This document shows, one piece after another, positions 1-7,900 of a stretch of 19,566 nucleotides of DNA (its first letter is position 1; the number at the start of each line of letters is the position of its first letter). The notes beneath the pieces are model-generated. The model saw nothing but the letters and a program-made list of their open reading frames with translations. It did not search any database and was not told the DNA's origin. Source of the DNA: Bacteroidales bacterium GP4. GTDB lineage: Bacteria > Bacteroidota > Bacteroidia > Bacteroidales > Muribaculaceae. A program made the position numbers and the translations under genes. The DNA lies in NCBI GenBank assembly GCA_001701065.1, contig DAAL01000172.1, positions 1 through 19,566 on the forward strand. Reading direction: 5' to 3'.

Positions 1-194
1 ATCTTATCGTCATCAGCAGGAATGCAGTCATCCGGCGATTGTGCCACTATACAGCCTACACAGTCATAACCGAAAGATTTTACTTTTTCAACTATGTCGG
101 CTACTCCCTTGCCGACTCCTACCACTTTGAAACTCACCGGAATAGGAGCAGCGTTAAATTCACAAGAATCTAAATCATTCATATTATTCATCAT
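1..194 (-). CDS. Partial N-terminus of a possible FtsZ/tubulin-like protein
   Basis: An open minus-strand frame begins with tandem ATG codons at 194 and 191 and stays open to the window edge, giving about 64 residues with no stop. After a polar 20-residue leader, the segment PVSFKVVGVGKGVADIVEKV resembles the first strand, glycine-rich T1 loop and first helix of FtsZ-type GTPases (family pattern IKVxGVGGxGxNAV), followed by a second strand (DCVGCIVAQSPDD) placed like FtsZ's second strand. The T1 loop has only GVGKG, so nucleotide binding is uncertain. A TAATTTTG -7 box lies about 21 bp upstream of the start. The gene is divergent from the clearer FtsZ-like gene at 538, which strengthens the call. 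The rest of the protein lies outside the window. A different Rossmann-like fold cannot be excluded. Confidence 0.55.
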   Translation of the reverse strand, partial: MMNNMNDLDSCEFNAAPIPVSFKVVGVGKGVADIVEKVKSFGYDCVGCIVAQSPDDCIPADDDK

Positions 195-537
195 TAATTT
201 TACTTTATAATTCGCAAAATTATAACTTAGGTGTATCAACTTCGGTGACAGCTACAATTTTTTTTAGTCTTCGTCAAAATTATTCTTGTTTGTCGTGTAG
301 TTTCCCTGTAAATGCTATGGCTGCGCACTAAAACTGATGGCGAGTTTTATCTTTAAGCGCAAAATTACGCAAAAAAGGTGAGCAATTTGCGATACAACCT
401 AAAATATTTTTTTAATTCCTAATTTGTCACGAAAAATGAGACACTTTATTGTTAACTTTGCATCGTGATATCTTCCGATACCACCGCTCAGAGAATGTAT
501 ATCTTAATAAAAAAATAAAACTGTAATACACCAACCA
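195..537. promoter_or_regulatory. Divergent intergenic region between two FtsZ-like genes
   Basis: This 343-bp AT-rich gap separates two divergent genes and contains no convincing ORF. On the minus strand TAATTTTG occurs three times (plus-strand CAAAATTA at 215-222, 275-282 and 360-367); the first and third copies are preceded by CG and share the 10-mer CGCAAAATTA. The copy at 215-222 is correctly placed for the left gene. On the plus strand TAACTTTG at 453-460 serves the gene at 538. Good -33 TTTG partners at the usual 19-21 bp spacing are not evident on either side, so both promoters may need an activator. Confidence 0.5.
453..460 (+). promoter_or_regulatory. -7 box for the 173-aa FtsZ-like gene
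   Basis: TAACTTTG is a perfect match to the Bacteroidetes -7 consensus TAnnTTTG. The nearest upstream TTTG (423-426) is 26 bp away, longer than the usual 19-21 bp, so the -33 element is poor. The predicted start site near 467 would leave a 5' leader of about 70 nt before the ATG at 538. Confidence 0.5.
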
Positions 538-1059
538 ATGAGTAAAACGATGATACTTGCAATCGGTGGCGCAGGTTGCAATATGGCTGAAACTATGATG
601 CGCGTTGCCAACGTGCATTGGGTAAAAGAGGCTACATATCTATTCGCAGATTCCGAGAAGGAACGCCTTTCGGAACTGGGAAGTAAAGGATTTGAAACGC
701 TGAATCTTCAACGAGATTCCGACTCTTTCCCAACAGACAAACTAAAAGGAGTGGAAAAGCTCTACATCCTTGCAGGTCTCGGTGGCATGACCGGCACTAA
801 ATTTGCTGGAATCGCCGCAAAGTCAGCCCAATCAGAAGGAGTCGGGAATGTGGCGTTGATTGTAACCCTACCCTTCGTATTCGAAGGTACGGTTAAAATG
901 ACAAAAGCAACTGAGGTACTTAAATCACTTTCCGATTTCCCTGTCAAAGTACTCAATAACGAGGAGCTTATTGAACGTTATCCTGACTTAAACTTCATTA
1001 ATGCATTTGAATATTCCGACATGGAAGCTCTCAATGCAATCGAATCAGGACTAATTTAA
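538..1059 (+). CDS. Minimal FtsZ/tubulin-like protein, GTP-binding domain only (173 aa)
   Basis: The protein has the hallmarks of the FtsZ N-terminal GTPase domain in order: a first strand and T1 loop (ILAIGGAGCNMAETM, residues 6-20), a T4 tubulin-signature loop (AGLGGMTGTK, 79-88; family GGGTGTG), a PFVFEG block (112-117) matching FtsZ PFxFEG, VKVLNNEELI (137-145) where FtsZ has VIPNDKLL, and a final helix NAFEYSDMEALNAIESGLI (155-173) matching the FtsZ H7 region. It stops there, so the T7 loop that supplies the catalytic Asp to the neighbouring subunit, and the C-terminal domain, are absent; FtsZ is usually 320-500 residues. It may bind GTP but should not form a self-activating filament alone. 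A long stem-loop right after the stop argues for a natural end. It faces the PP2C end of the kinase operon. It is not the cell-division FtsZ. Confidence 0.85.
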   Translation: MSKTMILAIGGAGCNMAETMMRVANVHWVKEATYLFADSEKERLSELGSKGFETLNLQRDSDSFPTDKLKGVEKLYILAGLGGMTGTKFAGIAAKSAQSEGVGNVALIVTLPFVFEGTVKMTKATEVLKSLSDFPVKVLNNEELIERYPDLNFINAFEYSDMEALNAIESGLI

Positions 1060-1063
1060 TGAA

Positions 1064-1130
1064 TTGGGGGCGGTTTTGCGGACCGTAATAAAAATTTTAT
1101 GATAAAACTCAAGGTCCGCAACACCCCCAA
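1064..1130. terminator. Long interrupted stem-loop between convergent genes
   Basis: TTGGGGG (1064-1070) pairs with CCCCCAA (1124-1130), and TTGCGGACC (1076-1084) with GGTCCGCAA (1113-1121), separated by a small internal loop and closed by a 28-nt AT-rich loop. It starts 4 nt after the FtsZ-like stop and lies about 50 bp past the stop of the convergent PP2C gene. No clear T-tract follows on either strand, although TGGGA/TCCCA (1131-1153) could form a second small hairpin. A bidirectional terminator or RNA-stabilising structure is the simplest reading. Confidence 0.5.
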
Positions 1131-1183
1131 TGGGACTAAAGTTTTTACTCCCAAACCTCTGAGATGGGTCGTGGAAGGCTCTC

Positions 1184-1903
1184 TTATATTTGAATCGTTA
1201 TTACAGTTATATTATCCCGCCCTCCTGAATTGTTGGCAAGCTCGATAAGATGTGCGGCATCAGAATAATTTGCCTCAATAGTATCGTCATCGACAACATC
1301 GCTTAATCCATCGGAACATAATATATAATTATCACCGGCTATAGGTTTAAGCTCCGTAATATCAGAAATAAACTCTTCGGGCAGGTTGCCCATAAAATTA
1401 TATATCAGATTTGACGGGACTTCGGGATTACCGGTACGCTCACGCTCAGAATGGTCTACAGAAATTTGTTTCAATACACCATCACGAAAGCGATAGCAAC
1501 GACTATCACCAATATTTATTAAAAATATTTTATCAGGAGTAAAGAGCAGCCCTACAAATGTGCTACCCATTTCCGAGAGTTCCTCACGCAATTTGCCGGT
1601 ATCGAGAACAAGCCGATTTGCTTCGATAGCCCATTTCTTTAATTCTGAAATTCCTAAAGCATTGGAATATTCTTTTATAAAAGCGCCAAAAGATCGACAT
1701 ACTATTTCCGAAGCAACTTCTCCACCGTTATAGCCCCCCATCCCATCGGCAACTGCAAATGCCACGCATGCATCAATTAGTTCTATTTCGCCTTCACACT
1801 TGCCGTCACGCAATAGTTGTCCCGCGACATACGCCATATCTTCATTGTTTTTCCGAACTCTGCCAATGTCACAAGCAGCATGGTACTTCAATCGCATATT
1901 CAT
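1184..1903 (-). CDS. PP2C-family Ser/Thr protein phosphatase (239 aa)
   Basis: A compact single-domain PPM/PP2C metallophosphatase, which removes phosphate from Ser/Thr using two metal ions. The conserved blocks are present: GRVRKNNED (14-22), VADGMGG (51-57, metal-binding D53), MGSTFVGLL (112-120), INIGDSRCYRFRDGVL (129-144), LCSDGLSDVV (195-204, metal-binding D198) and GGRDNITVI (227-235, metal-binding D230). The length is typical for stand-alone bacterial enzymes, and no signal peptide or membrane segment is seen, so it is cytoplasmic. Its start overlaps the FHA stop by 4 bp (ATGA), implying translational coupling. As the last gene of the kinase operon it is the natural eraser for the kinase at 4967-8623. 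All catalytic residues look intact. Confidence 0.95.
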   Translation of the reverse strand: MNMRLKYHAACDIGRVRKNNEDMAYVAGQLLRDGKCEGEIELIDACVAFAVADGMGGYNGGEVASEIVCRSFGAFIKEYSNALGISELKKWAIEANRLVLDTGKLREELSEMGSTFVGLLFTPDKIFLINIGDSRCYRFRDGVLKQISVDHSERERTGNPEVPSNLIYNFMGNLPEEFISDITELKPIAGDNYILCSDGLSDVVDDDTIEANYSDAAHLIELANNSGGRDNITVITIQI

Positions 1904-2424
1904 CGCTCAATTACATCGAATAGGTACGTGCCTATGTCTATTACATCACCGATAGAGAACTTTACCGGACTGTCCGGTTCAAGTTCCACATCATTTACTA
2001 AGGTACCATTTGTGCTCCCTAAATCCACAATATACCAATCACGTCCACGTCTTATGAATTTTCCGTGTCGACGAGAAATCAGTGTACAATCTTTTAGCTC
2101 TTCAAAATAGGGAGTGTCGTTTTGGCGACCTATCACCGCTTCATCTTCAGGACGGATAATAAAGTTTCCTTTTCGAGCTTTTAAAACAGGCATTTTACGT
2201 CTACCCCCGATAGTTTTGTCTGTGGCTAAAGCATCTGCATTTTCTACATTTTCACTGCATTCTGATTTCCGTGACACCATGGGCTTCCCACATTCAGTAC
2301 AGAAATTATCAGTACCCAGTGAGCCACAATTGACACACTCCAATAGTTCAACGCCACAGATATCGCAGTATTTACTGTCGCATGGAATCAGCTCCCCACA
2401 TGCGGGACATTTTATCTCTTTCAT
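1900..2424 (-). CDS. Double zinc-ribbon FHA-domain protein (174 aa)
   Basis: Two N-terminal zinc ribbons (C6/C9/C20/C23 and C30/C33/C42/C45) are joined by a polar linker to a C-terminal FHA domain (about 85-174), the module that binds phosphothreonine peptides. The FHA recognition residues are kept: GR (99-100), SRRH (117-120) and GSTNG (136-140). The linker carries DKTIGGRR (69-76), which recurs as DKTIGARR at the N-terminus of the kinase encoded two genes upstream; by analogy with GarA-type proteins, T71 could be phosphorylated and bind an FHA domain, in cis or trans. The start overlaps the AAA+ stop by 4 bp and the stop overlaps the PP2C start by 4 bp. It is the predicted phosphothreonine reader of the system; the phosphosite is inference. 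Confidence 0.93.
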   Translation of the reverse strand: MKEIKCPACGELIPCDSKYCDICGVELLECVNCGSLGTDNFCTECGKPMVSRKSECSENVENADALATDKTIGGRRKMPVLKARKGNFIIRPEDEAVIGRQNDTPYFEELKDCTLISRRHGKFIRRGRDWYIVDLGSTNGTLVNDVELEPDSPVKFSIGDVIDIGTYLFDVIER

Positions 2425-4961
2425 AATTGTGGTATATCTATATCCTCAATGATTGTCAGTGCATCGGGATTGGTAAGTACGACACTTGTATCGGCGGCAA
2501 TGCGGTTGCCCTGCATCTCAATCACTTCATTGAGAAGATTTACAGCTTCACGGGCATTGCCGAAATGAAGACCCTTGTTTACCGCCATATCCTGCATGCG
2601 CCTTTTCAGTGCGTGTTCTGCATCAGGAGTCATGGTGAATTTTCGCTTTCGGAGGTTGATTTTGAATATCTCGGTCAAGGCTTCTGCATCATAGTCGTCG
2701 ATGTGAAAACGCTTGTTGAAGCGACTCATTAAACCGGGATTGCCTCGGCGTACAAGCTCATCCATGCGGTCGGCATAACCGGCTATCACGACAACAAACT
2801 TGCCTTTATCGTTCTCCATGCGTGTCATCAGAGCATCGAGTGCCTCGTTGCCGGTATTATTCTGGCTCCCGGGAACCGGCAGCAGATTATAGGCTTCATC
2901 AATGAACAATACTCCTCCCATCGCCTCGTCGACAGCCTTGTCCATATTCTGTCCGGAAGCGTTTACATAACTTGAAAGGATTGATTTTGCCTCTCGTTCA
3001 ACGACTTTATCTGTCGGGAGCACTCCGGCGGCATGAAGCACCTGCCCCAGTCGCTTGGCGATTGTAGTCTTGCCAGTACCGGGATTTCCGGTAAGGATAA
3101 TATTTACAGGTTGTAGCGCAGCAGCACCAAGCCCTCGTTCCATACGCATTCGGTTGACCATTGCGACATTGGCAAGTTTCCTTATTTCCTTCTTTATATC
3201 CTCCATACCGATAAGATCATCGAGTGTCGCAATAACCTCATCCACAGTCATAGGCGGATTTTCATGCTCTCCGGTAAAGTCAGCCATTGTCATTACAAAC
3301 TCCGATTTAAGATTGTAGCCCGGCTGTTTCATTGCAGCTTGTATACGAGAGTTTTGCGCACGAATTGCCTTGTCAACTGCATTGCGGACTTCACGTGCAT
3401 TGGCAAAATCTTTCTTGCGTGAAACATACATTTTTTCAAAGAATTTACCGATAGCTTTTTCAGCTTTTTCATCAAGGGAATATCCTTGCGTTTTTATCAT
3501 GCGTCGACCTATCTCCGCGAGTTCATCGCCTTTATAATCACGGAAATTGACTGTAATATTAAAGCGTGATGGTATTCCAGGATTCGCAGTTGCAAAAATA
3601 CCCATTTCGCGCGGATAACCGGCAAGAATCACGACAAGTTTGCCACGACGATCTTCGACATTTTTAATAAGGGCGGTAACAGCCTCATTCCCGAATGTGT
3701 CATTTTCACCGCCCCACATGTCGTATGCTTCATCAATAAACAAAACGCCCCCCATGGCACGGTCAAAAACGGCATCGACTTTAGGACCGGTGTGCCCCAT
3801 GTATTGTCCTTTAAGATCCTTAGGCGCAACCTCTACAAGCTGCCCGGAGGGCAGGATGCCCATTGCACTCAATGCATCGGCAAACACTCTTGCCATAGTA
3901 GTTTTCCCGGTGCCGGGATTTCCGAGAAATAGATAGTGGTCCTTAAGTTCATAATTTTTGTCAGGATGCATTTTCTGAAACGCCTTGATCGAATTGACTA
4001 TGCCCACCATAGTCTCTTTGATTTCATCGACACCGACATACCGGTCAAACTCGTGCATCACTTCTTCAAGAGTTTTAGGCACGTATTCTCGTCCTGTAAC
4101 ATCATCTGCTATAATCTCATTGGGTGTTTTGCCTCCATTACGACGAGTCGCCATCATCATGAGTTCATTGGCTTTCGAAGCGGCAAGATGTGCATTGCCG
4201 AATCTTTCAGCGTTGCGTCGCTCAAAATTAAATACTCGACACAATTTTTCACGGGCATCGACAGTAAGCCGCATATTGTAAGTGTCATCAAGTATATATT
4301 CGCATATACCGGCAACTTCTGTAGGAGTATATTCGGGCAATCTTATATTGAGGGCGAACAAATTTTTTAATTCAGGACGGGCATCGATGTAATCTTGTAG
4401 CTCTTGTGAACCGCTGATAATGCACACCAACCGGTCATCGCCGGCAAGCTGACGCATACGAGAATTTTCAAAAATATATTCAAGGGCAGTTCCTGATAAA
4501 TCGCCTTTTTTATCCTGCGGGAGAAGTTTATGGGCATCATCGAGCGTAATAGCTTTGAGCGGATTCTCACACAGATCAAGATTGTCAATTGTCAGAGGCG
4601 TGAATACATCTTGCTCTTCATCCTTAAAAAGCCCTTCTTCTATCAGATAGTCCGTAGCGGAGAAAAGCAGTCGAGTTTTACCACTTCCCGAGGGACCGGT
4701 TATAAGAATATTGGTATTTAGATTGTTAAGCATTGACAATCCGCGTTGCTTGACAATAGCCATAACCGTCTTGGCAAGCTCTCGAATTTGAGTCTTAGGC
4801 ACTTCAAGCCCGATGAGCTCGTCAAGACAATCGCTCACTTGTCGATTCGGCTGTAATACAGAATTCGTCGTTAACATATCCTCCTGCAATTTTATGCCGC
4901 AGAAACGACAAAACAAAGCTTTGTCGCGGTTTTCTCTATTACATTTATGACATTTTTTCAT
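2421..4961 (-). CDS. Zinc-ribbon, three-domain CbxX/SpoVK-type AAA+ ATPase (846 aa)
   Basis: The ATG at 4961 puts a zinc ribbon (C4/C7/C18/C21) at the very N-terminus, 5 nt after the kinase stop; an in-frame ATG at 4985 would add 8 unconvincing residues inside the kinase gene. Three P-loop modules follow. Module 1 has Walker A GPSGSGKT (89-96) and a Walker B-like ITLDD (138-142), without the usual DEA or an obvious arginine finger, so it is degenerate. Modules 2 and 3 have GNPGTGKT (347-354, 625-632), LFIDEAY (407-413, 685-691) and NPG..SRF arginine-finger segments. Modules 2 and 3 are typical of the CbxX/CfxQ/SpoVK family, which includes EccA of type VII secretion and rubisco activase CbbX; those relatives usually have one or two such domains. 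It presumably remodels a protein complex in the cytoplasm. Placement between kinase and FHA genes suggests the kinase complex as partner or substrate. Confidence 0.93.
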   Translation of the reverse strand: MKKCHKCNRENRDKALFCRFCGIKLQEDMLTTNSVLQPNRQVSDCLDELIGLEVPKTQIRELAKTVMAIVKQRGLSMLNNLNTNILITGPSGSGKTRLLFSATDYLIEEGLFKDEEQDVFTPLTIDNLDLCENPLKAITLDDAHKLLPQDKKGDLSGTALEYIFENSRMRQLAGDDRLVCIISGSQELQDYIDARPELKNLFALNIRLPEYTPTEVAGICEYILDDTYNMRLTVDAREKLCRVFNFERRNAERFGNAHLAASKANELMMMATRRNGGKTPNEIIADDVTGREYVPKTLEEVMHEFDRYVGVDEIKETMVGIVNSIKAFQKMHPDKNYELKDHYLFLGNPGTGKTTMARVFADALSAMGILPSGQLVEVAPKDLKGQYMGHTGPKVDAVFDRAMGGVLFIDEAYDMWGGENDTFGNEAVTALIKNVEDRRGKLVVILAGYPREMGIFATANPGIPSRFNITVNFRDYKGDELAEIGRRMIKTQGYSLDEKAEKAIGKFFEKMYVSRKKDFANAREVRNAVDKAIRAQNSRIQAAMKQPGYNLKSEFVMTMADFTGEHENPPMTVDEVIATLDDLIGMEDIKKEIRKLANVAMVNRMRMERGLGAAALQPVNIILTGNPGTGKTTIAKRLGQVLHAAGVLPTDKVVEREAKSILSSYVNASGQNMDKAVDEAMGGVLFIDEAYNLLPVPGSQNNTGNEALDALMTRMENDKGKFVVVIAGYADRMDELVRRGNPGLMSRFNKRFHIDDYDAEALTEIFKINLRKRKFTMTPDAEHALKRRMQDMAVNKGLHFGNAREAVNLLNEVIEMQGNRIAADTSVVLTNPDALTIIEDIDIPQL

Positions 4962-4966
4962 ATTTA

Positions 4967-7900
4967 CTACATAGTATCCTCCCACAAGCCTGATACCGGT
5001 GATTCTTCTTTTTCAAGAAGATTATCAGATTCCTGCTTTGGGGATTGTTCGGCTGATTGTTCATTCTTGTGTTTAGACGGTTTACTTACTGATGTCTTTG
5101 GCTTAGACTTTTGGGGAGATGGTTTTGAGTCTCCTTGAATCGGTGATGAGATGAACGTGATTTGATGCATAATTCCTTTCCGGTCGGTATATGTTCCGTT
5201 CATCTCTTTGTCGGCACTATTATATGTTGCATCTATGCATTGTTTTGTAGGACTGCCGTTTTCCGGCCAAAATGAGAATGAATGAGGAATTGTATCGTTA
5301 CTGCTTTCAACAGTCCCTATAGCTTTAACAGGAGACTGTCCGGCAATAACCATTGTACCGTAAATCTTTTTCCCATCCTCGATTGAATCAATGTTACAAA
5401 TTATTCGGGTGGAACCTGATGCATATTTTGCGTCCCATTTTCCAGCTATCCATTGACTTGACAAAACTTTTCCGACACTCGAATCGGCAACCCAACTGCT
5501 ACTCCCACTGATCTGGGGTGTCGCAAAAAACCATAATAAGAATATCATCCATGCCACCGGTATCCATAGCCATCCGACAAAACTGATATTATCGCGTGTT
5601 GCCGCATCCTGATCTCGTTGTATTGCCGAATATTTGGTTACAGCGTTATCAACAGTGTCGGTTTCCTGATGATAAGCATAGTATAAAGCATCAAGCTGCC
5701 TATATTCAAATATATTCGCACTTATAACCTTTCCGCCCGTATCTATTTTATGGTATTCAAATAAATACACCGGTGCCACAATGGCTCCGATTATAAGTAA
5801 TGCTCCTCCGATGAAATATAGAATACCGGGAAACCATTGGAATCCGGCATAGGCTATTCCGGCACATACAAGACCTCCAAATAAGGCAGGAAGTATCGAT
5901 GCTCCGAATCCAGCCATTACTTTTAAGGATAAAAGCAGACAAATGGCGCATAAGAAAAATGCAGCAAAAAAGTGTCCGCTTATAGGATTGCTTTCCGGCG
6001 CATTCATGAACCAGGAGCAAATCAGTGTGATAAGCGTAGGCACTCCTCCCAATATTAAAAAGAGTGTTCGCTTGGTCTTTACAGATTTTTCGCTCTTTTT
6101 AAGTTTTGCATCTGCTTTATCGACCTTTTTTATGGCTTTTTCATAACGCTTCCAATAGTAATTGTCCGGAGCTATCGTGCCAATGAATTCCACATACTTT
6201 GCCGTTTCTTTCTCGTAAGTGAATTTCGGACTGAGATCAAGCTTCGGATTTTCCTGATAGAATTGAGTCAACCACGCGTCAAGCCACGCTACCGGCGTAC
6301 CATTGCCGTTAGGCATCATGCGAACTTTACCGCCTACAGCAGCTGCAACATCGGAAGGTGGAATGGATTTTAGTTCCTCAGGATTTTCAATGATTTTTTC
6401 ACCGAAGGCATAAAACGGCGTACGCCCCAGAAATCCGGCTACAGATTTATATGCGCCTATGACCATATCGTAGGGACCGGCTTTCTGAAGATTATCTTCG
6501 TTATCGGTGTCCATGCAGAACCGATTCCACGAAAGGAATGCCATATAGTTTTCGCCTCTTGCTCGAAGATAATGACCTAAAGGCGACTCATCCATTTCAT
6601 CGAAAACAGACATAAATTCCTTTGTGTCTTGGTCTCCTTTGACGAATGAATTCATTAGACCGTTAAGATATATTCCGATTTCCGGAATGGTATATGTGCG
6701 GTCCTCGTCTTGTTCATCGGTACTGAAATATATGTCGGCTTTAGGATCTAATTCATAAGCAATTCTATAAGGAGACGATGAAAGATAATATAAAGACTCC
6801 GGATCATTACTTTCCATATCGTGGAGCATGCGGACCTTTCCGGCTAATGCCGGGTCACGATATGACAACCACTGTATGAATGCTTGTGAACGGATAAGTA
6901 CTTTATTGCTTCGACGTATATCTCCTTCCTCTCGAAACACATCGAGTACATCGTCGATTGATTCCACAAAAACGATGTCATCCCCTTGGAAAAGAGGGAA
7001 AGACAGATCATTGAAGAGAAGAGCAAAGTAGAATGTGCTAAGATATTTCTTCAAATTCTCATCGGCATCATCAAAATCATCAGTCGCAAGAAATTGTTCC
7101 AGCGAAGCAAGAGCCTTTTCGAGCTTTAAGACCTTGAGATATACTTTTAGTCTTGTGTCCTTTTCAATGACTTCACTCGCCATTGCCCCGCGATTATGAT
7201 ATATATGCATGGCTATTTCTGCCGGATTCGAGAGGTGTGTTCCATCGGGAGCTTCGTAATCCATAGCAGGGTCAAGCATGTATGCCACTGCGAGTAGACC
7301 GGCATCTTGATTAGACGGATACACCCTCTCAGTTATATCCTCCACATTTACCGCAATCTCATTGCGACCGGTTTCTTCGAGCCATCGAGTTACTTTTCCA
7401 GAATAAACATACTTCTTCCCAAGTGTCCTATCATCAAGAAGCAAATGAGCCAATTGAGCAGGCGAATTTGCCACCTGATTTTTTGCGGAGTTAAACACGA
7501 TATGGAAGTCAGCGTTGGAAGCCGCAGTGTCGACTTGCACTAAACTTTCGCCTTTAACCCATCGTTTTATGTCATTGAATGTGGCGCGGTCACTCATTTT
7601 GAGACGAGTGAGGGCTTTGATGAGCGACGCAGTATGACTCGACATATCTTTGGGAATAGGTAGAGTCTCGTTAAGCTTAGACCGTAACAGTTGAGATTCG
7701 TTAGCAGTGAGTTTATCCTTCCCCATCCATAGACACAAAAGCGCAACACCTAGTGAAAAGTAGTCGCTTTCCACTCCTACTTCGGCAGGCTCACCCGGCA
7801 CATTAGTATAAAATTCCGGAGCGGCATAAACAGGTGAGCGCATCTCATCAATTTTAACCAATCCTCCCTGTAGGCATTCCATCGAAATTCCAAAGTCAGC

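Noticed and set aside
538..1059. Cell-division FtsZ
   Set aside because: It is half the usual length, lacks T7 and the C-terminal domain, and is not beside ftsA/ftsQ/mur genes.
2114..4370. Plus-strand ORFs of 87-144 residues opposite the ATPase and FHA genes
   Set aside because: They lie antisense to strongly conserved coding sequence, have low-quality composition and lack promoters; they are shadow frames.
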